A DNA stretch of 64,000 nt from positions 21,001-85,000 of the forward strand of contig JAKOGI010002291.1 of assembly GCA_029747015.1 (NCBI GenBank). Reading direction: 5' to 3'. A model generated the notes under the pieces. It ran no database searches, was not told the origin of the DNA, and saw nothing but the letters and a program-made list of their open reading frames with translations. Source of the DNA: Carnegiea gigantea. Taxonomy: Eukaryota; Streptophyta; Magnoliopsida; Caryophyllales; Cactaceae. Positions 46,360-57,740 of this stretch are shown here, in pieces (within the stretch, counting starts at the first letter, position 1; every line of letters starts with the position of its first letter). The position numbers and the translations under genes are program-made.

Positions 46360-46377
46360 AAGGGGCTTCGGCCCCTT
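46360..46377. other. GGGGC-TTCG-GCCCC hairpin
   Basis: AAGGGGC TTCG GCCCCTT, a perfect 7-bp stem with a 4-base loop, followed on the plus strand by a T-run. It is repeated at 49863-49880 in the partner LTR, and on the opposite strand sense in the host LTR at 53674-53693. Confidence 0.8.
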
Positions 46378-46756
46378 TAATTTTTTTTTTTTTTGGTTCT
46401 TGCTGCTACCTGATAATAACACCAACCTTAAACCTTAAACCAAATTTTCCGATTTCCAAACCTTAAACCGTAACCATTAATATAATCATCAATAGATTAT
46501 TCGCCTTTTGATTATATTAAGGTTCGATTCACTAAATTGTAGGATGATTCCCAAGGTTCGACATTTTAATCGTATTCGGGAATCTGCTCAATGAAATACC
46601 CGTTGACAATCCTTAACGCCAATAAAACTAAGAATAATGAAAATACTAATATTCCTTTCAATAAAATCAGCACTCGGGCAGACTTTATCGCTATGAGTTT
46701 AATTTATAACGATATAAATCGGCTTATCGAAAGGGATAAAGTCCCGGGGTGTTACA

Positions 46757-46772
46757 TCCCTTCCCCCTTAAA
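46757..46772 (-). other. Polypurine tract of the nested element
   Basis: The reverse complement reads AAGGGGGAAGGGA directly before the LTR. Just upstream in element sense is GAGGACGAAATTCTTTTAAG, the usual 3' end of chromovirus-type interiors. Confidence 0.75.
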
Positions 46773-47646
46773 AGAATTTCGTCCTCGAAATTCCATAATT
46801 TATGCGAAGCCACTCGCACAGGCGTAGACGCTAACTAATCTAGAATAAAGATAAAGACATCAATGGTCTTATAAACATAGGTCGAAGCTTAGTAACTATA
46901 AAGCCATCACATAAGGTAACTATGAAGGCCAAGGCACGCTTAGTATGGATGGAAAGGTTCTATTCCTTTCTTATGAGTCATGCTAGCTTCTACACTTGGT
47001 GTTGGTGCATAAACTATGTTGAAAAGGCATAAACTTTTGCCTCAGATAGCAGCGAGGTGATACATGTAGCATAACAATTCCAAAATCTGTCAGATTCCCT
47101 CTTTTATTCCCCTTCTAGGTGTGTCAGGGTTGATAGGGCCGGTGCACCATTAAGCCACAACAAGCATGACGCTAAGCCGACTCAATGGTTACATGCGAGG
47201 ATGCAAAGATGCCTCCCCATATACGTAACTATCCAAGTCAAGGCCATATCCAAATGGCGTTAGCATTCACACTGACGTGCACGCCACATTATAGGGTCTT
47301 GTCCCGAAGAGCTTCCAGTCAGGGGAGTAATCATTATTCACTTACAACTGACCCAATCCAATACCTTTAGTCACGCCTAGAGACTTATGCCCATAGAACG
47401 AGACCCGAATATCATTGCTACACAACTGCACGTCTTTAGACGTAACAACAAAGTTTAACTATACCATTGAATAAGCTGCACACTTGAAAGAATGAGTCGT
47501 TTGCTAGCTAGACACAATGACGACCATACCAAAGCACATCTGTACACAAAGGCACATCAAATAGCACCTCATCATGTAGTATTCTTAAATAGCTATATGC
47601 AATGCATGGCGTAGGTTGCGACCTATGGTCACAGGACTCCAACCTC
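46773..47646 (-). mobile_element. Short interior of the nested element, non-coding
   Basis: The whole interior between LTRs is only 906 bp (46757-47662). No gag, protease, RT or integrase motif can be read in any frame, so the element is non-autonomous and its proteins would have come from a relative. Confidence 0.75.
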
Positions 47647-47658
47647 GCTCTGATACCA
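47647..47658 (-). other. Primer-binding site, tRNA-iMet type, minus strand
   Basis: The reverse complement of GCTCTGATACCA is TGGTATCAGAGC, the standard plant iMet site, four bases from the 5' LTR at 47663. Confidence 0.9.
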
Positions 47659-47662
47659 AATC

Positions 47663-50259
47663 TGTAACACCCCCAAATTAGACATATTTCACTGTTTGTA
47701 TTCTTCTTCATAAATTCCTCAATTATAACTAATAAACCCAATGATTGGGGTGTTACCGCCGTCCAAAGGATAAGGCTTGTAGTATGTGTAACGCCCCTAA
47801 CCCTAAGGCCAGGAGTGTTAGCGTTTGCCTTTAAATCCTGGGACGAAACGGATAGAATTTCCCCTAAAAACTGACCGTTTCCCAGGCTTAAAGCCTTACA
47901 TTGAATTTCCTGCAATTAAACGCAATAATAAAATCAACTCAACGGCTACCCGTCGGAGTTCATGGCTCTACGGGCCACCCGCCCGGAGCATATCAACCAG
48001 CGCAGTTCAATACTAAAATGATGGTACGACTCCACGGACCACACGTCCGGGATATTGGGGTTACATTTCAATTATAAACAACCATACTGAGCGACTCGAC
48101 ATGATATGCAACACATGCACACGAGGACTGAAATTACATAGAAATGAACGGTTACATTATACTACACTATGCAGCTCACATGCAGGCACGTCGCTTTATT
48201 TCTAGGACAGCAATAACTCCATTTCGGCTGACTTGGGCCAACCTTTACTGGCTAATTCAGAAACCTGGGGGCACAATAACAGATGGAAGTGAGCGATAAA
48301 CGTGCAATGGATAACCCTCCCTTTAGCAAAATATTAACAAGACAACCATAACTTACAACCGTCATTCGTAGGTTCTCCGTTTTAAAGAGTTCTCCCCAGA
48401 ATAGCTGTGCCCAATGAACTTACCAAAAGAACTCATGTGAACTCATAAAACTTAATGAAAAGAAAGGGGTTTAACCCATAAGCACCACTTGCTGGGATTT
48501 CTATTGTGCAGACCTTGTATGTTACTCAATAATAGCTAAAACTAAATATGTAATACTCAGCGCATTACAGCTTATTCCAGATCATATAAGTCATGCCGTA
48601 TACAATCATTAAACTTCATTGAAGATGCTGTCAGGCAATAGGCGTTATGAGCTTAACAATTACATTAGAGAAACCAACATGTTCAATGCGAAACAACCTC
48701 TACACTGAAGACTTTACTATACTATTCAGTAGCCGGTCAAGTGCAAGAATGGGTGTATGTAAGAAAACATGGAAACTATTTACTAATAAGGTAGCACGAT
48801 AACCTTTGAACTTCACGTTCGTGTTTCTTAAAAGTGATACCTTTTATAAACCTTCATAGGATCTGAGAGTCTCCTTTTTTCTATAGTTTCACTTCTGTAG
48901 ATTATTGAAGGCATTACCGCCGTTCCGAAATGGAACAAGGCTATCTGATTTACCAACCTCTGAAATCATCTAAAATAAATCTGTACATGCATAGGAATGT
49001 TTATCATTGTGACTAACCCAGTATCACTGTGAGCGTTGCTTAGTTGGCGATCAGTAATGTTCATTGTTTTGCTGTTTTCTGGTGTCGCAGGAGGATGACT
49101 ATTCAATTCTGCCCATGCCTAAAACAGAAAACATAAAACACTGAAATGGGGAGTCGAAGCTCAATACGTACATTCCCATGCCATAAAATAGGTTTTATGT
49201 GAAATTAGTTGGGCCGGCCGCAAACACAGTTAACTTACTAAATCAATGGGTCGTTGTAAAATCGAATAATTCTCATATAACCGATTATAATTTGATAACT
49301 ATACATATACAATCAAATGCATTTCACATAATCGATAAACGATATATATACTGGATAACTTGTTCAATGCGCGCAATATGTATGCTAGGCATAAATTATC
49401 AGTTCCAATTCAACCCGAATAAACTATAATCGATAAACTTGCATCGAATTTAAAGATAACTAGGAGGAAGAGGAACCTCACCTCGAATCCAAGCTAAAGG
49501 ACCCGTTAAGGGTTCGATTTGGGTTGGCTCGGTGTGGGTTCGGTTGATCCTTTGCTCCTCTTCTGCTGGTCTTCGTCTTCCTTGCCGAACTGCCGTCGCT
49601 GGCGGTCGTGGAGGAGCCGCGAGCCACCACCGGCGACCTCCCGCCCCTGCTGAACCGTTCTGCCCCCTCCCTTGCTTCTGCCTTTGCTCTCTCTTTGGCC
49701 CAACTAGGCGTCGACCGGGGTGGGGACGGCCGGGCGTGCGTCGGCCGCCCCTCACCGGTAGCACGCTGGTGCTCGCCCCTCCTCCCTCTCCCTCGTTCTA
49801 TGGCGTGTGTGTGTGGCAGGGTCGGGGAACCCCCCCTCCTCGCGACCCCTTCTGCCCGAGAGAAGGGGCTTCGGCCCCTTTAATTTTTTTTTTCTTTTGT
49901 TCTTGCTGCTAACTGACAATAACACCAACTTTAAACCTTAAACCAAATTTTCCGATTTCCAAACCTTAAACCGTAACCATTAATATAATCATCAATAGAT
50001 TATTCGCCTTTTGATTATATTAAGGTTCGATTCACTAAATTGCAGGATGATTCCCAAGATTCGACATTTTAATCGTATTCGGGAATCTGCTCAATAAAAT
50101 ACTCGTTGACAATCCTTAACGCCAATAAAACTAAGAATAATGAAAATACTAATATTCCTTTCAATAAAATCAGCACTCGGGCAGACTTTATCGCTATGAG
50201 TTTAATTTATAACGATATAAATCGGCTTATCGAAAGGGATAAAGTCCCAGGGTGTTACA
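47663..50259 (-). mobile_element. 5' LTR of the nested element, internally deleted (2597 bp)
   Basis: Same ends as 42575-46756 (TGTAACACCCC ... GGGTGTTACA) but shorter by about 1585 bases. The deletion joins GGGCCGGCCGC (49211-49221) to AAACACAGTTAAC and corresponds to 44134-45719 of the other LTR. It carries the same GC-rich stretch (49450-49870) and hairpin. Confidence 0.9.
49863..49880. other. GGGGC-TTCG-GCCCC hairpin, second copy
   Basis: Identical stem and loop to 46360-46377, followed by a T-run. Confidence 0.8.
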
Positions 50260-50264
50260 TGTTA
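50260..50264. repeat. Target-site duplication TGTTA (right)
   Basis: Perfect match to 42570-42574. Confidence 0.9.
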
Positions 50265-50539
50265 ACCATTGAGTTGTATATTTCATTTATTCTTTATTAA
50301 TGAACTATATTATTTGATGTACTCCGAGCAAGTGGCTCGTTGAATAATAGACTCCGGCGTGTAGCCGTTGAGCTCATTTTAGAGTTCTATATGTTTCTAT
50401 TCAATGCAGGGGTTAATGTATGGCCTTTGGTCTTGAAAATGGTAAGTTTTCAGGGGAAACTCTATTCGTTTCACCTCAGAAATTAAGTAAGAAGTAACAA
50501 AACGTAATACTCCTAGCCCTAGGGGTTGGGGGCCTTACA
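50265..50539 (+). mobile_element. LTR A, remaining 3' part
   Basis: Collinear with 56945-57219 of LTR B ('gtagccgttgagct', 'ctattcaatgcagggg', 'cgtttcacctca') and ends GGCCTTACA, the inverted partner of the TGTAAG start at 39074. Confidence 0.85.
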
Positions 50540-50542
50540 AGA

Positions 50543-50560
50543 TGGTATCAGAATAAGGTC
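50543..50560 (+). other. Primer-binding site, tRNA-iMet type
   Basis: TGGTATCAGAATAAGGTC, three bases after the LTR end. Confidence 0.85.
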
Positions 50561-53283
50561 TTGTGACTATAGGCCGTGACCTGAGTCTTGTATTTCATAT
50601 AGTCGCCTAGGAACATGTAGAGATAATGTGGCATATGCTGTGCTTTGTGTGCAAGTGTACCTTATAGCCTTGCCATTTGCAACTTATGTGTGGTTCGAAT
50701 AGGTCAATTGATAAAAAGGGGGCAAGTTATGTGATAGTATAGGAGTTAAGTAGCTGCCCCACCTTAGCTTTTGTTTGGAGTGGTCCATTGGTGCAATATG
50801 TTCCTAATGTGCTAATTGATTTCACTGATTGACTTTTATGTGATCCGGTTAAGCCGATCGCATAAATGTGAGTCATGTGTTAGAGTATGAGCCCATTTCA
50901 CTTGCGTGTTCTCTTGTGAGCTAAGTGATGATTCGAATGGTAAATATTTTATTCGTGCGCCCTAATAGGACAATTGATAGTTAAAGCATGTTGATTTAAG
51001 CTTGAACGATTGAAATTCTTTTTCTAAGCTCATTCTTGCCCTTCAAGTACAACTTGCTCCTCAAGCCTGATAATAGAGTGACCAAACGCACTCAGTAGTT
51101 GGTAGGGAAAGAGTTAGAAGCAGTTGAACCATCCTCCTATTAAAAACAAAGTGACTCAAAATAGATAAGCTATTTTTCATCGTTGAAACCTAACATTTTG
51201 CGATGTTAATGTCATTCTGATTGTTGAGTCAAGTTTTACTTTACACTGAAGAATTAGCTTTCCGTTAGTGATGATGAGTAAGTTTAGGTTCATAGGTACG
51301 TGTCCTTATATATGTTAGAATGTTGCTTATAAATGTGTACGTGCTAAGATGTGTACATTAATGGAGTCGTTCGTAATGGATTAGGAAAGGAATGATTGAA
51401 GATTAGTTGCTATGATTGATAATCCTATTAAATGATACCTTTCATTTTTGAATTCTGAATTCCCTGGGTATATTAGGGGCTACTTTTGTATGCATGCTTG
51501 AAACATTAAATGCTAGTGGTAGAATCTTGGGAACATTGTGTAAATATGCCTGCTGTTTCCCTTCCTTGCCATTGTTGCCTAAATAGTGCATTACTTGCTC
51601 TCTATTATACGAATTGTCATTCGAGAATGGGGTGACAATGTTTTGGTTGGAATAAACCCTAATACACCTAGAAAGCACAAGGGAGAAAGGACCTAGTAGA
51701 CTTTGGAATTGTACATAATAAACGATCCCTACTAAGGTAAGCAACCTACAGTAAGACTTCTATGATCACCTGTGGGATAGTTGTACCTCATAAGACCTCG
51801 ACGCGTACCTATAAGACCATTAATATCAACCATAGTCAAACAATCCTAGCCTGTTGGACACCAATCTCTCCTAAATTGGACAGGGTTTAGGGCATGCTGT
51901 TGACCACAGGTTACAAAGGGGGATTGTACACATACATACACATCTAGGTGTTCTTTCTATGTGACAACCCATGGGTCCACATGTCTTAAAGATTTATTAT
52001 AGCGTCTTGTGCTGTGTGAGACCATAAGAATATCTATAGATAGGATTGTTGTATGTGGCCATTGATGTGTTTGTGATTAAATGCCAACAAAATGAATTTC
52101 GGCAATTGCTTTGCTTGAATTTGATTAAACATGTGACCATATTAGTTACAGCAATTTGAATTATGCAGTTAGTTACACAACATGACTCTAGAATTATCAT
52201 TTATAGCCCATCAATACTGTTTTCTCATGTTATAGTTGGATTAGTTGAACCCGATGTATGTAATGCGTGACTAGATGACAATAGAGCTACATTTGCATAA
52301 ATCACGTCTACAGATATATGTATCTCACGTGTAAGGAAGTAGCGTGGTGGAGCATTCAGGGTCATGTCATCATAGATATGGACACTCACGTCTATTATGC
52401 GCGGTCATTAATGCATTATAGGAATTGGGTCATGATTGGTTGCGTGACCGAACTGTTAAGTGCATGAGCCTCTTGGTGCCGGTTCAGAGCTTGAATAGGA
52501 TGCAGTTGAGTTGGATGCCCAATCTAACATGTATGACTTATTACGTGATATGATTTTTAGGTGTGTTACTTGCATTAGATGACTCCTATTGCTTCCTATT
52601 ATAGCTTGAATGACCACATGCAATACCTTAGTGACATGCCCTATATACACTGAAACAAGGACTAACCCCATAGATCATGCTTGATATCAAGGTGTGAAGT
52701 TGTTGCGAACCTATGTGTTATTCTTGTGTGATGTTGTTCTTTATATAATGCTATGTGATGCTACGGGATGCGTATGGGATGCCCTTACTATTTTAATGTG
52801 CTATAGGAGTCTCCAAGTTAACAGTAGTGATCCTAAAGGTGTCTTGAATTCATGATTTAGAATGAAACTACATGTATATGACCTTGAGATGTTATTGCCT
52901 AATTGCCCTACTTTTAGATTTCAATTCATGACATATGCACATACATAGAGTGGTTGTTTACTATGCACACTAAGTCTAGATAATTAAGAGTCTTTTTCCT
53001 TTTGATTTTTGAAAGCAAATTTAGTATGGTTTTCGACGCCAACTCATTTGCTTCTCTTTGATGCAATTTGCCCTCAGCGCCTAAATAAAGTGAGTAGACG
53101 CTTGAAGAAGATTGACGAGGAGGAGACTGGATATCATAAGCCTTTTTCTTTCAATTAAAAGGATGTAGTGGATTGCTAAATGAAACCTTTTTGGAATCCC
53201 ACCATGTAGATCATAGGATGTGTGTGTGCGTCTTGTATTTGCTTGAACTGTGAGATTTAGAATTTTGAGGAGGAAATTCTTTT
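50561..53283 (+). mobile_element. Interior of the chromovirus-like element, non-coding
   Basis: About 2.7 kb without any recognisable gag or pol motif. The longest frames (51442-51744 minus, 52456-52671 minus) show no family signature. Only its end, GAGGAGGAAATTCTTTTAAG before the polypurine tract, is chromovirus-like. The element is therefore a large-LTR non-autonomous derivative. Confidence 0.7.
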
Positions 53284-53296
53284 AAGAGGGGAGAAT
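53284..53296 (+). other. Polypurine tract
   Basis: AAGAGGGGAGAA immediately before LTR B. Confidence 0.8.
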
Positions 53297-53673
53297 GCAA
53301 GACTGCGTTCCTTATTTTTACGCTAAGCCGACTGTCTTGCCTTCTACGTTACAAAATTCGTATTCTTATTAACTATATAAGTTAAATTATCATCTATGTG
53401 CCTATGTGAGCGATAATTTATTAAAAAGAATATTTTGTCGCTATTTATATTATTATTGCTATCATTGATTATTTAGAAAATTCTTGGGTTGATGCAAACT
53501 TATACCTTCGAAATCGTTATTCGAGGTATTTAGTTGTTTCCTGAATTTAGTTAGGACATCAATTTTAGAACGTTTTAACCCAAATGTAGACTGAGCGTTA
53601 ACGAATTTGGGATTGGGAGTTGAGTTGTTGTAGCAATTGAATACCAAACACAAAAAGGAAAGGAAAAGGAACA

Positions 53674-53693
53674 AAAGGGGCCGAAGCCCCTTT
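53674..53693. other. GGGGC-CGAA-GCCCC hairpin in LTR B
   Basis: AAAGGGGC CGAA GCCCCTTT, an 8-bp perfect stem. It is the complement-sense counterpart of the hairpin in the nested element. LTR A has a decayed form near 39455-39475. Confidence 0.75.
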
Positions 53694-54910
53694 CTGATTT
53701 TAGGGAGGAAGGAATGAGATAGGGGGGTTTCTCAACCCAATAACTGCGAATCATCAGCTCAAAGAGAAGGAAAGAGAGGATGAGAGAGAGACCGAGAAAG
53801 TGAGAGAGAGGCGGAGGTAGGGAGTAGCGGCTGGAGGCGACGCCGGCGGGTAGCGATGTTGACCTCAAAACCCCTTCACCGCCCCGATCGCGGCCAAACC
53901 AGAGAGAAAGAGAGAGATTGAATGAAAGAGAGAGAAAAAAGGGGGTCGGGCAACAGCAACAGTAGTGGCAGCAACACACCGGCGACCACCGGTCTGACAA
54001 GCAGCCATGACCCTAACTCACGACTGGTGATAGAGGGAGGGGTCGAGTAAGGTCCACGGTTCAGCAGGTTAGGGTTTGAAACCTTTTGGGCACCACCACC
54101 AAGATCGCCACCGACGGCGATTGGGCGTGGCCCCGGTGAGAAGCAGACCGAGTCAGAAGGTTAAAAATGGGTTCAGGCAGGCTGGTTCGAGGATGAAGTT
54201 TGGGCAGCAAGTTAAGAGTCGAATTCCAGGTCCTAAACATCCACAACAGCACCCAAAGGCTCTTAGAATGGGCCCTTAACTTGGAATCGAGGTGGGTGTT
54301 TTTTGCCCTAAAGTATTAGTAATTTCGAAAATGTTTTTAACCCTTAAGATGAGATGCATGTTAGTTTAAGTTTGATTAGGCTGACTGAAATTGTGAAGTG
54401 ATTATGCATGTTTAGTTCGATTGAATTCAAGCTTAGACCGTGCATGTATAGGCTGGCTGGATGTTCTGTTCGATTGAACATACATGCATGAATAGCTTAA
54501 CACGTTTGATTGAATACAAGCCAAGATTATGCATGTTAAATTAGTCAATTCATGTTTGAATTGATGCTTGCAAAGTTAGCCAAATCATGTTTAAAAGTAG
54601 CCTTTGAAACAAGCTAAACATGCTTTAAATCGATGTATGCTGAGTTAGCTTATTCTCGCTTAAAGGTAGCCTTTGAAACAATCGAAACATGCTTTGAATT
54701 GATGTATGTTGAGTTAGTTGAATCATGCTTGAAAATGTCCTTGAATCGACCTGAGAATGTTTTAGGTCGATGCATGTTAAGATGGTTAGTTATGTTTTGA
54801 AAATGACATGAGTATAACATGCCTGTTTCCTAAATGTGAGTTATGAATGCAAGTTAGTTTCATGCCTTATTAGTTTATTTCGGTTGGTTGAGTACCCTGC
54901 TTAAGTTAAT

Positions 54911-54913
<3 letters not shown>

Positions 54914-54962
<49 letters not shown>

Positions 54963-54970
54963 ATATATAT

Positions 54971-55028
<58 letters not shown>
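54914..55028. repeat. (TA)n microsatellite in LTR B
   Basis: Nearly pure TA over about 115 bp. The equivalent place in LTR A (about 40707-40731) has only a few TA units, so the repeat expanded in this LTR. Confidence 0.95.
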
Positions 55029-55030
<2 letters not shown>

Positions 55031-55990
55031 TTTAATATGCCGCTGGGTAGATGCTGATGGCTCGGCAAGTTATACGTTGTTACTACGCCCTTCTTTATGA
55101 CTTTTACAATGGCATTGTATTCTTACGAAACTGAAATCAAGTTGGTAATTGGATGGCTTGAGGTTGAACTAATGAGAGTTTTTGAGGTTCTTTGTGGTCG
55201 GTTTTGTGTGAGGAGGGTGCCTAGGTTGTGATTGACTGCAATTGTGTGGATTGCGAGGCTATGTGTGGTTTATTCTATCAAGTTGAATTATGAAGTACTT
55301 GAATGTGTTGTGCGTGAACCCCTCCCCTTCTATGTCATCAAGCTGCATCATGTGTGTGAGGGAGAGTTTTGAAAAAGAAGGTTTTCGTGGTTTGAAATGA
55401 TAATAGCCATAACTATTTGCGAACGATGGCCCATTTTAACTATATGAGTACAGTTTTGGGAGTGAACATGCTAGAACAAGAGAATCCCTAAGGAATTTTA
55501 AGAAGAGTTGACTTGTATGATAGATGATTTCATTATAAGAGATAGCAAACTCATTAGCCCTTATGGCCATACGCTTTAAATTGACTAAGGTAACGTGCTT
55601 AAGTATCTATATGAGATGGGACTGAACCTGCTAGGACGGAGGAATCCCTAACCTAGGGCGTTAGTCCCAATAGTGGGAAACCCTAGAAGACCCTGACGAG
55701 GGTGTATGTAATGTACGATTATACAACCATCCTGGGAAGTAAGAGCTTATGGGTGAGGATAGTCTCACCAGGGATTAAGAATAGATCTCACCCCATCGGC
55801 ACATTATGATGATTTTATACCAAGAGTATTTTCCAAATAAGTATTGAAAGCAGTTGGCATTTTGCCATTTTAAATATTTCAGGAAAAACAGAGATTTTAA
55901 AGGTCATTAAGAGGCCAGTATGAATAAGTTACGAAAGCTTATAAGGGATATTAGAGGACCAATATGAAAGAAATTTCTTTTCAAGGAATA

Positions 55991-56086
55991 TGAGCCTCAA
56001 GAGGCTAAGTAAAGTGTTTTTATGAGCCTCAAGAGGCTAAGTAAAGTATTTTTGTGAGCCTCAAAAGGCTAAGCAAAGTGTTTTCA
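55991..56086. repeat. Minisatellite, 3 x 32 bp, in LTR B
   Basis: Counterpart of 41687-41782, with starts at 55991, 56023 and 56055. Confidence 0.85.
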
Positions 56087-57219
56087 AGTAAAGAAGGAAA
56101 GCTTTCTATGCATATTGTGTGCATATCTTATGAATGAGATCTAAATGAGATTTGAATGTGTATATCCTATGCATACCCTATGAATGAAATTTCAAGTAAG
56201 GCTAAGTAAATTGTTTTTATGAAAAAGGAAGATTCTTGTGCATATCCCATGCATGTCTTATGAATGAACAAGAATAGTTTGAATGAAATCCCAAGTAAAG
56301 TATGGTCATGTTCTTGTAGAGCATCGAGCATGCAAGTTTTAAAAGCGTTCATTCAGTGAAAGAAAGTTTCGTGCATAATCCTCGTTACTCGTTTATGTGC
56401 TTAAGTGCTTATTAGTAAGGAGATTTGGTCATTTAGCGACCTACAAATGAGTTTGAGTGGCTAGAATGAAGTTTATGGGTAACAATCCGTCCTTGGGACT
56501 ATGATTGCCTAATATGATAGTAATACATAAATACGTGATATGTGACTATTAATGGTATTATTGTCTGCAACGATTTTGGTTTTAAGGGGTTGGGGAATAC
56601 TCATTGAGTGTGTCATTGCTCATCCCATTACTCTTTCTCCTTTTTTCCAGGTTTTCATTATGATAGGTAGAAGTTAATTTACAAGTGCCAAGTCGGAGTC
56701 TACCCTTACTTGATAAGCTACCACGTGTGCATGTACAGAAGTGGATTTACGTGTTAAATGACGTAACATAATGTATTCCTAGTTTGTAATTGTATGTAAA
56801 CAAGTTCTCTAGTTCATGTAATGTATATTATTTATAAGCCGTTCTATATGGCCATGTGAGCCAACCATCTTATTAGTCTGTTGTCTTTTTAATTAAAGTT
56901 GTCTATATTTTGGGATGTAAACCCTTAGTACTCAAGTTGTGTGAATCATGAGTTGTATCTTTCATTTCTTTTTTATTAATGAACTACTTTGTTTGATGTA
57001 CTCCGAGCGAATGGCTCATTGAGTTATAGATTTCGGCATGTAGCCGTTGAGCTTATTTTAGAGTTCTGTATGTTTCTATTCAATGCAGGGGTTTTTTATG
57101 AGGCCTTTAGCCTAGGAAATAATCAGTTTTCAGGGAAAACTCTGTCCGTTTCACCTCAAAAATTAAGTACGAAGTAAGAAAACGTAATACTCCTAACCCT
57201 AGGGGTTAGGGGCATTACG

Positions 57220-57224
57220 GTTGA
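57220..57224. repeat. Target-site duplication GTTGA (right)
   Basis: Perfect match to 39069-39073. Confidence 0.9.
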
Positions 57225-57688
57225 GGGCTTGGGGTGGCATCTGGTATAATTGGAATTTACTTTGGGAATAAGCTCCAACTTTTGATATAATTGGAATTTA
57301 TTACGGAGTTGTACAATCGACTTGACATTTAATTGAATCAAAAAAGCAATAAAATACATTAGCTGGCCCTTCAATTCTATGGGCTGCTCTCTTGTGGCCG
57401 AATTATGTGGATGTAGGTTACCCATTTTTATTCATCTTGCACATTGGCAATTAATTATTGAAAAAAAATAGAGAATCTCTAGTCATTTTCAAAATAATTT
57501 GGCAGGTTTATTCTAGTTCTATTTCCTCACATGGATTCTTAAATGAGAACCTCGAACTATTCGATTTGATAGGACTAACTTTAGTTTTAGTTCTTCATCA
57601 TGGATTATCATTGAATAAGCACAAATTTCATGGGCATCAGCTTCTCGAAAGAGGCGTTTCCTTGAGCTCAAAAGCTAGTTCATTGGCC

Positions 57689-57695
57689 TATATAA
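57689..57695 (+). promoter_or_regulatory. TATA box of peptide gene copy 3
   Basis: TATATAA, about 50 bases upstream of the ATG at 57741, same position as in copy 1. Confidence 0.55.
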
Positions 57696-57740
57696 CTACT
57701 AACAAACCGAATGAGCAACCAAATCAAGACCGAAGAAGAG

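Larger units (their letters stand above)
42575..46756 (-). mobile_element. 3' LTR (4182 bp) of the nested minus-oriented element
   Basis: Bounded by TGTAACACCCC and GGGGTGTTACA, an 11-bp perfect inverted terminal repeat. The element is minus-oriented because a polypurine tract in reverse complement abuts the right end (46757). It matches 47663-50259 closely; in the first 200 bp I count six differences, nearly all transitions, so the insertion is younger than its host. Compared with the other LTR this copy carries 1586 extra bases (44134-45719). Confidence 0.9.
53297..57219 (+). mobile_element. LTR B (3' LTR), 3923 bp
   Basis: Begins TGCAAGAC and ends GGCATTACG directly before the target duplication GTTGA. 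It matches 39074-42574 plus 50265-50539 over its whole length, visibly more diverged than the nested pair. It contains a GC-rich stretch (53820-54130), a long TA microsatellite and a 32-bp minisatellite. Confidence 0.9.

Noticed and set aside
46360..46390. Intrinsic transcription terminator (hairpin plus T-run)
   Set aside because: A bacterial-type terminator has no role in nuclear plant DNA; the stem is better explained as an LTR RNA structure.
45958..46438. GC-rich ORFs of 122-155 codons, one with a hydrophobic start
   Set aside because: They lie inside an LTR, overlap on both strands, and the same frame is not preserved in the partner LTR at 49450-49912; treated as LTR leader sequence.
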